A DNA stretch of 64,000 bases from positions 1-64,000 of the forward strand of contig JAQXDE010000030.1 in assembly GCA_029251525.1 (NCBI GenBank), in the 5' to 3' direction. A program made the position numbers and the translations under genes. The notes below the pieces were generated by a model. It saw only the letters and a program-made list of their open reading frames with translations. It did no database searches and was not told where the DNA came from. Below are positions 43,917 to 52,222 of this stretch, one piece after another (positions within the stretch are counted from its first letter, which is position 1; each line of letters opens with the position of its first letter). The DNA comes from Saprospiraceae bacterium. GTDB lineage: Bacteria; Bacteroidota; Bacteroidia; Chitinophagales; Saprospiraceae.

Positions 43917-43992
43917 CCTCTAAAGGATGAATTAAATGTAAATCCGTAGGTAGGATAAATATTTTTTTAATAAACGATATATAATTTTCTAA

Positions 43993-45000
43993 ATGGATAC
44001 CAAACCTTCAACTATTTTAACAGGGTTTTTAGGTGCAGGTAAAACGACCTATTTAAATCATTTACTTAAAAGTAAACCCAATACCCGCTATGCTATTATT
44101 GAAAATGAATACGGAAAACAAAGTATTGATAGTGAATTAATTCTTCGAGCAGAAGACGATATTATCGAACTAAACAACGGTTGTCTTTGTTGCTCCTTGA
44201 ATGATAATTTATATGATATTTTAAATAAACTTTTTAGCCGGAAAGCTGAATACGACGAAATTCTGATTGAAGCTACAGGAGTCGCTGATCCAAGGGGATT
44301 AGCAGATCCGTTTATTTCTTTTCCAGCTATCAAAAATCAATTTCCACTCACTAGAATTATTTGCTTAATTGATGCAGAACTTATTGAAGACCAACTGCAT
44401 GATACAAAGGAAGCTATTAGCCAAATTACTTTTAGCGATGTCTTATTAATTAATAAAACAGATTTGGTAGCAGAGGATTATTTGAACAAATTATCCAAAC
44501 GTTTGAAAAAATTAAATCCTCTAGCAAAAATTGTATTTGGAAATTATCATGATTTCCCCATAGTAGAAATCGAAGCGCATAATTCTCAACTGGATGATAC
44601 TTTTTTTGAAAATCATAAGGGTAGTAGTCATGATAATAATAACTTTCCGATACAGAAACCTCATTCACATTATCCACATGATCATACTGACGAAGTCGAT
44701 TCTTTCACCTTGTTTTTTAAACATCCATTTGATCAAATGACTTTGCAACATCGATTATTAGTTTACTTAACATTTCAAGCTAAGAATTTGTATAGGATGA
44801 AAGGACTAATTTGGTTAGAAGGTAAAGACGAACAATTCCTTTTACAAGCGGTGGGAAAACGATTTGTGATTGAAGAAAAAAGAACTTGGAGGGCTGACGA
44901 AAACAAAGAAAGCAAAATTGTATTTATTGGAAAAAATATTCAAAAAGAGCCATTAGAAAAAATGCTAAGCCAATGTTTTGCCAAATTAATATCAAACTAA
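43993..45000 (+). CDS. Second CobW-family GTPase with a His-rich segment
   Basis: A 335-residue G3E GTPase with Walker [10 protein letters not shown] (11-19), metal motif GCLCC (C64, C66, C67) and NKTDL. A short His-rich stretch (KPHSHYPHDH, about 225-234) sits between the GTPase and the C-terminal CobW domain, as in YjiA-type members that bind zinc. It is 70 residues shorter than its upstream neighbour and diverged from it, so the two probably serve different clients. The MerC-like gene starts 18 bases after the stop codon. Confidence 0.92.
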   Translation: MDTKPSTILTGFLGAGKTTYLNHLLKSKPNTRYAIIENEYGKQSIDSELILRAEDDIIELNNGCLCCSLNDNLYDILNKLFSRKAEYDEILIEATGVADPRGLADPFISFPAIKNQFPLTRIICLIDAELIEDQLHDTKEAISQITFSDVLLINKTDLVAEDYLNKLSKRLKKLNPLAKIVFGNYHDFPIVEIEAHNSQLDDTFFENHKGSSHDNNNFPIQKPHSHYPHDHTDEVDSFTLFFKHPFDQMTLQHRLLVYLTFQAKNLYRMKGLIWLEGKDEQFLLQAVGKRFVIEEKRTWRADENKESKIVFIGKNIQKEPLEKMLSQCFAKLISN

Positions 45001-45018
45001 TTTTAAAATTATTCTCAA

Positions 45019-45435
45019 ATGCACAATTCACAATTAGTTAACACAGTCAATAATAAGTCAGACCTTTTTGGCTTAATAGCAAGTAGTTTATGTATGGTAC
45101 ATTGCTTAATAACTCCATTAATTTTTGTGGTGCAAGCATGCACTACGAGTTGTTGTGATGCTGGACCATGGTGGTGGAGTTTAATTGACTATTTCTTCTT
45201 AGTAATTTCTTTAGTAGCGATATATTACTCTGCTAAAACCACTTCACTTAAATGGATGCCTTTCGCCTTATATTTGAGCTGGGGAGTTCTTACGTTGTTG
45301 ATGTTGCATGAACGATTTTATTATTTTGATATTCCTCACACAGTAGTTTATATACCAGCTTTTAGCTTGGTCTTTTTTCATTTGTATAATCGAAAATATT
45401 GTACTTGCGAAAAAGTAAGTTGTTGTGTTGATTAA
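45019..45435 (+). CDS. MerC-like membrane protein
   Basis: A 138-residue protein with four hydrophobic segments (about 13-33, 49-68, 73-91 and 100-120). LCMVHCLITPLIF in helix 1 carries the Cys pair typical of MerC-family mercury/zinc transporters, and ACTTSCCD and a C-terminal CTCEKVSCC give further thiols. In the setting of the zinc island, zinc or a related divalent ion is a more likely cargo than mercury. It is the last gene of the run; the terminator beyond is shared with the convergent lectin gene. Confidence 0.82.
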   Translation: MHNSQLVNTVNNKSDLFGLIASSLCMVHCLITPLIFVVQACTTSCCDAGPWWWSLIDYFFLVISLVAIYYSAKTTSLKWMPFALYLSWGVLTLLMLHERFYYFDIPHTVVYIPAFSLVFFHLYNRKYCTCEKVSCCVD

Positions 45436-45595
45436 TTTTTTTAAATCCCTAATAGTTTACATGGTCAGCATTGATTTGTGTCTTTTTAAGGATAGGATTC
45501 TTCCTGAAATATATTAAGCGAAACTATGTCTGGGTTTTATGTAATTACTTTCAAGGTCAATTGAATTTTGATTTAAATAAAATCCACTCGATTAA

Positions 45596-45648
45596 TTTAG
45601 AAGCCCAATCATTTTAGAGAGATTGGGCTTCTAAAGAAAAACATTTTT
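45596..45648. terminator. Hairpin between the convergent MerC and lectin genes
   Basis: A 15-bp perfect stem (45596-45610 with 45621-45635) and 10-base loop. On the plus strand a T-run follows after GAAAAACA. On the minus strand no T-run follows, so it works best for the plus-strand operon. Confidence 0.65.
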
Positions 45649-45699
45649 TTATTCAATAAAACGAACCTTTTTATTTTTTCTAAAATTTAAAACCTCTTC

Positions 45700-48600
45700 T
45701 TACCTAATCAATGTTAAATCTCCAGATTCAACGATTTCTTCGCCAGCAGCATCTCTAAGGAAAAACAGGTAAGCATACACATCAGAGGGGGCTGATTTAT
45801 CATCAATGTATCCATCCCATGCATGACTTGTGCCACTTCCTGAATGAACCTTTTGCCCCCACCTATTAAATATTTTTAATGAGATAATTTCATAGCCATT
45901 TCCCTGAGTTACAAGTTCAAAAACATCATTCAACCCATCTCCATCAGGAGTGAATGCATTAGGGATCTCATAACCACAAGCTATGGTTAAATCCTCATCT
46001 ACAGTTATTTCAATTGAAGAAGTACAAGTTACATCAATTGTATTTTGAATAACAGTTAATTCATAAATTCCGGGCTCACATACCGAGGGAGTTAAAGTGT
46101 TTTGTCCACCAATAATATTTCCGTTGTTAGACCATTGATATGTTATATTCGCACCTGTAGAAGAGCCTGTTGCATCAAGAGTAATACAATTAACTTCGCA
46201 AGAGAGAAACTCTGGATCAGCAATCATAATTTCAGTATTGATAAAAAACAATTCAACGATTACTGTACTATCGCAACCATTCATGGCCATATAAGTATCC
46301 ATATATGTTCCAGCAGTTGTTTGTTCCGCACCACCTACAAAAATAGATTCTCCTTCACACAAAGTAACTGATTGATTTTCTGAAATATTAGGAAGAAAAG
46401 TTAACTCTGTATTTATAATGCTATCACAATTAGAAACAGAGATTAGAGTGTCACTGTAAGTTCCGCTAGTAGAATAACTAACCCCACCGACCACAAAGGA
46501 TTGACCTTCACAAAGCGTAAAAGCAAATGACATAGAGGATGGAGGAGTAAAAGATAAACTGGTAATCACCAAGCTATCACAACCCTCTATACTAGTAAAC
46601 GCATCAGTGTAAAATCCATCTGTTGTTTGTGTTCCACCTCCTACTAATAATGATTCTCCTTCACATAAACTTAAACTAATGGTGTCTCTACTAATCGTTG
46701 GAAAAACATTATCACCAGTGCATACATATTGTAAGTTAGATGCTCCTCCTGTTGATCCTGTAAATCCGCAAAAAGCCATAGAGGAACCATCAAATAGATC
46801 GGTGACAACATCCATAGTTCCTGTAATCTGAAGCACTCCATCAAAAAATATTTGATAAGTATTTATAGAAGCTTCCCAAGCAAACGTAACCTCATGATCT
46901 ACGCCATCCTCAATATTTGGAAGTATTTGGGGACCAGCAATAGTGGTTGACATATCACCATTAATATTGACCGCAATGTGATCCTGGACAGGATCCCCCA
47001 AATCAGCATTTTGCCAAGTATCAAATTCAATAATTAAGGAATTGGTAATTCCTCCAGCTCCTATTTGTCCTCCTGAGATTCCACATGCAGTAGATCCTTC
47101 CGGACTTGTTTGATAAACTAAAGTCATTCCATCTGCTCCTCCATTATTGGAACCGAAATTCATGATAATGGTATTAGTAAAGGCAACAGAAAAATCAACT
47201 TGTTCTGGTAACCAAACACAAGAGAGTTGAGTATTTATATCTCCTGTCATTTGAATGCAATCTGATGCTAGGTTGGAATTGTAAAAGGCGTCTCCTGACA
47301 ATATATACTCTGGTACGTTATAAAAAGATCCTTCCAAGAGTCCATCTAAAATACCAGGTGAGGAAAAACTAAAATCGTAATCAATTCCACCAGTAACAAT
47401 ATTTCCACTTTTATCATTTACTAAAACGACATATACCATATTGATATTCACAGGTAAAGCAGTTATAAATCCGTCTCCTGTCAAAGATTCGCACTCATCA
47501 AAAATTGTACTTCCATTAACAGGATGAGTATTGGTCAGTCCAGTTATATCTAACCCACCAGAAGTTGGATTTGAGTTTGCTCCAGTGCTTCTAACCGGTT
47601 GGTTATTTGAAATAAAAGTACAAACATCTCCATCTGGGTCAATTGGGCCCCAAACTTGAATATCGATATTTGAATTCTCTAAAGTATTTCCATTCTGTGC
47701 TAAGAAACTAAAATCTCCATTTTGTTGTGCCTGAAAAATAAACCATGTATAGTGAGCTGCTCCTTCATCAGACCAACAACCATCATTTACCGTTGGTTGA
47801 AAATACGCTGCTATCGGAGAAGTCTCTTGAGTTACTATAAAATTAGTTGGAATATCTTCACATCGATTTAGTAAATATGCTTCTTCACAAAATGCCAAAG
47901 TATTTTGTAAAGGTGGACACTCCACGTCTTGTATATCTATGCTGAAATTGGTACATGTGCCATTACTGACTACAATAAAGATTTGTTCGAAGGCTGTTAA
48001 ATTTAGATTTAAAATTGAAACAGTGTCACCTTGTATATTAAGAGATTGAGCCAAACAAGTTGTTGCACTTTCTGGACAGCCATCGTAAACTGAAAGTCCT
48101 GTGCTTAGATTCACTGCTGATAATATGATATCTATACAGCCATTGTTAAATGGGGTATAGGTAAACACGAAATCTTCTCCAGCCAAAATGGGTGCACCTG
48201 AAATACAAGGTCCATTATCCAAATCATCTCCTGATCCACATGTTGTGTTTCCCGTTTGAGAAAAGGGAAGATTTCCAATATTTTCTGTTTCTTGACAAGG
48301 AAAAAGGTCAGTTTCACATGGGATATTTGAGCAAGACCAATTTAATTCAAATCCATCCTGAGTAACACTTCCATCAGAAGTAAATTCTATTGTTACACAA
48401 TCACTTCCCATATCCAAAGATGTTGCTCCTCCACTACCTGTAAAATTCCAAACTGGGTTTCCTAAAGTTCCTGTCCCTTCATAAAAATTTAAATTATCGT
48501 AATTATTTTCAATAGTAGTACTTACTATATCTATTGTTATACAACCTGTTGGATCACTTGGGCAAATTGTAAATGTATTGTTTTCATTATTTTGATATGG

Positions 48601-49206
48601 ATCTATCAGACCTCCTGAATCAAATAATGTCCCACTACAGGAGGCTGATCCTAGGTCGGTTCCCATGTTAAATACCTGATCAGGTTCTTTGATACATAAT
48701 TCAAAATCTCCCCAATTTGGAGCCGCTGTTGCTGACCAGTCCTCAATTCTTAAATAATAAGTAATTCCTGGAGTAAGGCCAGGTAAATCCAGAGTTAGAT
48801 TTACCTCTCCAGCAAGAGAGGTTACACAAAGCAATTCGTCTAAACCATCTAACATGCAATCACCTCGATAAACTGCCATTTGAGGTTGTGTAATTGATCC
48901 ATTGGGGCCATCTACACCTGAGAGATCAATCTGGAAATCAACTACACTTCCATCGGCTGGAACAGTAAATGAAAACCATATATCTGAATTCGGTGTACTT
49001 CCATTGAAACAGGCAGGAATGTTAAGAGACATATCTGAGAAAATTAAACTTCCTGAAGCGTTGACGTTATTAAAGGTATCTATGATTGGGCAGATTGGTC
49101 CCTCTCCAAAATCTATTAAAGATGCACATTCATCATTAGGTGGTTGGGAATAGCTAGATATTGAAATTGATAAAAGGAATAGGACTAAAAGTTTTGTATT
49201 TTTCAT
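45700..49206 (-). CDS. Large secreted lectin-type protein with T9SS type B domain
   Basis: A 1168-residue secreted protein with signal peptide 1-21. Domains in order: two beta-sandwich regions (about 25-175 and 297-430), with a CUB-like domain between them (187-293, beginning CSGTLFDSGG), a region to 630, an L-type lectin domain (about 632-829, with NNGGADGMTLVYQTSPEG and SLIIEFDTW), three Cys-containing repeats of about 50 residues (845-990, LCEGESLLVGG and similar), a PKD/Ig-like segment (1000-1070) and the T9SS type B (gliding-motility) C-terminal domain from AFTPDGDGLNDVF with FNRWGQKV. It is exported across the outer membrane and probably binds glycans on particles or cells. It stands alone and is convergent with the zinc island. 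Confidence 0.9.
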   Translation of the reverse strand: MKNTKLLVLFLLSISISSYSQPPNDECASLIDFGEGPICPIIDTFNNVNASGSLIFSDMSLNIPACFNGSTPNSDIWFSFTVPADGSVVDFQIDLSGVDGPNGSITQPQMAVYRGDCMLDGLDELLCVTSLAGEVNLTLDLPGLTPGITYYLRIEDWSATAAPNWGDFELCIKEPDQVFNMGTDLGSASCSGTLFDSGGLIDPYQNNENNTFTICPSDPTGCITIDIVSTTIENNYDNLNFYEGTGTLGNPVWNFTGSGGATSLDMGSDCVTIEFTSDGSVTQDGFELNWSCSNIPCETDLFPCQETENIGNLPFSQTGNTTCGSGDDLDNGPCISGAPILAGEDFVFTYTPFNNGCIDIILSAVNLSTGLSVYDGCPESATTCLAQSLNIQGDTVSILNLNLTAFEQIFIVVSNGTCTNFSIDIQDVECPPLQNTLAFCEEAYLLNRCEDIPTNFIVTQETSPIAAYFQPTVNDGCWSDEGAAHYTWFIFQAQQNGDFSFLAQNGNTLENSNIDIQVWGPIDPDGDVCTFISNNQPVRSTGANSNPTSGGLDITGLTNTHPVNGSTIFDECESLTGDGFITALPVNINMVYVVLVNDKSGNIVTGGIDYDFSFSSPGILDGLLEGSFYNVPEYILSGDAFYNSNLASDCIQMTGDINTQLSCVWLPEQVDFSVAFTNTIIMNFGSNNGGADGMTLVYQTSPEGSTACGISGGQIGAGGITNSLIIEFDTWQNADLGDPVQDHIAVNINGDMSTTIAGPQILPNIEDGVDHEVTFAWEASINTYQIFFDGVLQITGTMDVVTDLFDGSSMAFCGFTGSTGGASNLQYVCTGDNVFPTISRDTISLSLCEGESLLVGGGTQTTDGFYTDAFTSIEGCDSLVITSLSFTPPSSMSFAFTLCEGQSFVVGGVSYSTSGTYSDTLISVSNCDSIINTELTFLPNISENQSVTLCEGESIFVGGAEQTTAGTYMDTYMAMNGCDSTVIVELFFINTEIMIADPEFLSCEVNCITLDATGSSTGANITYQWSNNGNIIGGQNTLTPSVCEPGIYELTVIQNTIDVTCTSSIEITVDEDLTIACGYEIPNAFTPDGDGLNDVFELVTQGNGYEIISLKIFNRWGQKVHSGSGTSHAWDGYIDDKSAPSDVYAYLFFLRDAAGEEIVESGDLTLIR

Positions 49207-49545
49207 TTTGCTATGGTCTAAAACTTACATCATTACAAATAATAAATAAAAGGCAATTGTTTGTTTAAAATATATTTTCTCTAATTTAAGAAGGACAAAC
49301 ATACAATTCTAAGTTTTAATAAAAAATTATGCAAAATACATTACAAAAATAGGACTGAAAATATATCAACTATATATTTAGACTATAACAGTTTGATTTA
49401 ATCCTTTAATCATAACCGCATAGATAATTTTTCTTTATAAACACAAAGTTGTTTTTATAGGGAAAGCTTTTTAAAACTTTATCCTTCTTTGGATGTTTAG
49501 TGTTTGATAGTTGAATAATATTATTTTAGACATAAAATTTCAAAG
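49207..49545. other. Intergenic region between divergent genes
   Basis: About 340 AT-rich bases that must hold the promoters for the lectin gene (minus) and the CIA30 gene (plus). No exact TAnnTTTG was found for either. Confidence 0.4.
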
Positions 49546-50088
49546 ATGAAATGGACGGCAATATTACTTTTTTCAGCCCTTTTTGTTGGAATATCCCCAA
49601 AGAAAGTTGATTTCGGAAAACATAAAGATGGTCAAAATTGGCAAATCATTAATGACGGAGTTATGGGAGGTTTATCAAAAGGGGATGCATACTTGTTAGA
49701 TAATAGTATCTTATTTAAAGGCGAAGTTTCTTTGGAAAATAATGGTGGTTTTGCCTCCTTACGAGCACCTATGAAGCGGTATGATTTAGGGAATCACGAA
49801 ATCTTTAAGTTCCGATTTAAAGGAACTGCCAGAAAATTTGCCATCCTTTTTGAGACGGATCGGGCTTTTTGGAGGCCAAATTATAAATATTATTTTACAC
49901 CAAATCCGAATGAATGGCAGACCATTGAAGTCCCTTTCACAAACTTTAAAACCCATAGAATGGGTGAGCCTTCAGGGGGGTATCTCACAGAATCTAAACT
50001 ATCAGAAATTATTCGTTACGGTGTAATTTTGTATGATAAAAAGGCAGGAGAGTTTGAGCTTGAAATGGATTTCATAGCTTTTGAATAA
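49546..50088 (+). CDS. CIA30-family exported protein
   Basis: A 180-residue protein with a short signal sequence (1-18) and a single CIA30/NDUFAF1-like beta-jelly-roll domain. The pattern NWQIINDGVMGGLSKGDAYL, NGGFASLRAPMKRYDL and a central FRFKGTARKFAILFETD is characteristic. In mitochondria the family helps build complex I; bacterial members are exported and their role is unclear, with sugar binding as one idea. It is monocistronic. Confidence 0.85.
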   Translation: MKWTAILLFSALFVGISPKKVDFGKHKDGQNWQIINDGVMGGLSKGDAYLLDNSILFKGEVSLENNGGFASLRAPMKRYDLGNHEIFKFRFKGTARKFAILFETDRAFWRPNYKYYFTPNPNEWQTIEVPFTNFKTHRMGEPSGGYLTESKLSEIIRYGVILYDKKAGEFELEMDFIAFE

Positions 50089-50523
50089 ATTTTACAATCC
50101 TAATTCAGTTTTAGGTCTTAAAATATTCAGCTGCCTTTAAATAGCTTAAGTCCCTACGATTGTATGTACAATGTTTGTTTTGTTTAAGCCTAAGAATAAA
50201 CTATATTTTTGATTCTTGAGGTTTAAAGATCAACGGTAATCTGATTAACTTCTCACTCCATTATCAATTCATCTTGATTTACACTAGTATTCAAACCCCA
50301 AAGGTCATTTTTATTTTTTTTTGCTATATCCGATAGTTAATTCTTTCATTAACTGAACTTTCATGTTTATTAGTCCTAATAAATCTTTTCATTTCTTCAA
50401 TTAGATCCTAAGTTTACCAAAGTATATTCTAAAGTTAATTGCTTATAACAAATTAGTCACCAATGACTAATTTGTTATTTTTTTTATATCTTGGTTGTAA
50501 TATTTTTAAAAAGTAAATAAAAA
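50089..50523. other. Intergenic region with a terminator close to the carboxylase start
   Basis: About 435 bases with no gene. The main element is a strong terminator-like hairpin 38 bases before the carboxylase start. The remaining sequence shows no clear leader peptide. Confidence 0.45.
50446..50486 (+). terminator. Strong hairpin terminator before the acyl-CoA carboxylase operon
   Basis: A 14-bp perfect stem (50446-50459 with 50464-50477), loop CCAA, then eight T residues. It could end the CIA30 transcript or act as an attenuator for the carboxylase operon. Confidence 0.75.
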
Positions 50524-52122
50524 ATGGCAATACTAAAATCTAAAATCAATATCCATAATGAAAAGTCAAAGAAAAATAAAGAAGAAATGCTTTCCTTGAT
50601 TGAGCAATTACTCAAACATCAAGAAGCAGGACTTTTTCAGGGAAGGGACCATCAAATAGCTCGGGCGAGGAAAAGAAAAAAGTTCCTTGCGAGAGAAAGG
50701 ATTGAATTGTTATTAGATGAAGATAGCCCATTTTTGGAACTAATGCCATTGGCAGGAATGCAGGCAAAAGGATTTGGACCCGGAGGTACTTCAGTTTCAG
50801 GAATCGGATTGGTACAAGGAAAATTATGTGTCATTAATTCCAATGTTGGAACCCGCAAAGGTGGCTCTGTTGATTATTCTACTATGGCTAAGTCATTGCG
50901 TGTAGGGGACATTACCCTTGAAAATAAATTACCATGTATTAATTTAGTAGAAAGTGGTGGAGCCAACCTTCCTGATCAAGCAAGATGTTTCAATATCGGT
51001 GGAAAAGGTTTCCGAGATATAACTAATCGATCAAAGATGGGTATTACAACCATCTCAATAGTCTTTGGAAATGCAACAGCAGGTGGTGCCTACGTGCCAG
51101 GAATGTCTGACTTTTCAATTTTTCAAAAAAAATCGGCAAAGGTATTCTTAGCAGGGCCACCTTTAGTAAAAATGGCAACAAATGAAGTTTCATCTGCCGA
51201 GGAATTAGGAGGTGCAGCAATGCATAGTCGAGTTTCAGGTGTAAGTGATTATTTAGCAGAGGACGAATTGGATGCTATCAATATTGCTAGAGATATTATG
51301 CGATATATCAAAGTAGAAGAACCTCATTTAATACCTAAAGGCAAAATCACTGAGCCTCTTTATCCTGCAGAGGAAATTCTTTCCATCGTTTCTGCAAATA
51401 CAAAATTACCTTTTGATATTCGAGAGTTAATTATGCGAATTGTAGATGGTTCAGATTTTTCAGAATTCAAACCTGAATATGGCAATACTTTGGTTACAGG
51501 ATTCACACATATCCATGGATACCCAGTTGGAATCCTTGGAAATAATGGAGTGATTTTCTCAGAATCAGCTAATAAAGGAGCCCAGTTTATTCAGCTTTGC
51601 AATAAAAATGATATTCCAATTCTTTTCATTCATAATACGACTGGCTACATGGTAGGAAAGGCCTACGAAGAAGGTGGTATCATTAAAAATGGTGCAAAAT
51701 TAATTAATGCAGTTTCTAATAGCGAAGTACCACATTTAACTTTAATGGTAGGTAACTCATACGGAGCAGGAAATTATGGAATGAATGGTCGCTCTTATAA
51801 ACCTCGTTTTTTATTCACCTATCCTAATGCTAAACTTGGTGTAATGGGTGGGGAACAATTAGCAGGTGTTATGGAAATTGTTCAACGAGCTTCTGCCAAA
51901 GCAAAAGGTGTAGAATTTGATGAGGAGCAAGCTGCTATGCTCAAAGCTATGTTAATGGCAGATGCAGAATCAAAATCTTCCGCTTGGTTTTCCACTTCAG
52001 AAATTTGGGATGACGGAGTAATAGACCCTAGAGAAACGAGGAATTATATAGCTTTTACTTTAGCAATTGTTTATAATCAAAAAATAAAAGGCACGGATGC
52101 ATATGGTGTTTGGAGACACTAG
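50524..52122 (+). CDS. Acyl-CoA carboxylase, carboxyltransferase (beta) subunit
   Basis: A 532-residue carboxyltransferase that moves CO2 from biotin to an acyl-CoA. It has the two crotonase-like halves of the family: N-half motifs VESGGANLPDQA and ATAGGAYVPGMSD, the oxyanion-hole segment FLAGPPLVKMAT, and in the C-half FIHNTTGYMVGKAYEEGG and GNSYGAGNYGM. The length and GGANLPDQA motif place it near methylcrotonyl-CoA and geranyl-CoA carboxylases. The match to actinobacterial-type acyl-CoA carboxylases is also good, so the substrate is open. It is the first gene of the set, before the biotin subunit and the TetR and enoyl-CoA hydratase genes. Confidence 0.92.
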   Translation: MAILKSKINIHNEKSKKNKEEMLSLIEQLLKHQEAGLFQGRDHQIARARKRKKFLARERIELLLDEDSPFLELMPLAGMQAKGFGPGGTSVSGIGLVQGKLCVINSNVGTRKGGSVDYSTMAKSLRVGDITLENKLPCINLVESGGANLPDQARCFNIGGKGFRDITNRSKMGITTISIVFGNATAGGAYVPGMSDFSIFQKKSAKVFLAGPPLVKMATNEVSSAEELGGAAMHSRVSGVSDYLAEDELDAINIARDIMRYIKVEEPHLIPKGKITEPLYPAEEILSIVSANTKLPFDIRELIMRIVDGSDFSEFKPEYGNTLVTGFTHIHGYPVGILGNNGVIFSESANKGAQFIQLCNKNDIPILFIHNTTGYMVGKAYEEGGIIKNGAKLINAVSNSEVPHLTLMVGNSYGAGNYGMNGRSYKPRFLFTYPNAKLGVMGGEQLAGVMEIVQRASAKAKGVEFDEEQAAMLKAMLMADAESKSSAWFSTSEIWDDGVIDPRETRNYIAFTLAIVYNQKIKGTDAYGVWRH

Positions 52123-52222
52123 AGAAAAACGTGTATATTTTGTTATAAAAAGAAATCTGTAACAATATTTATAAGTGTTACAGAGTGATTATTCAATACC
52201 TAGCACTTATTAAATTATTTTA

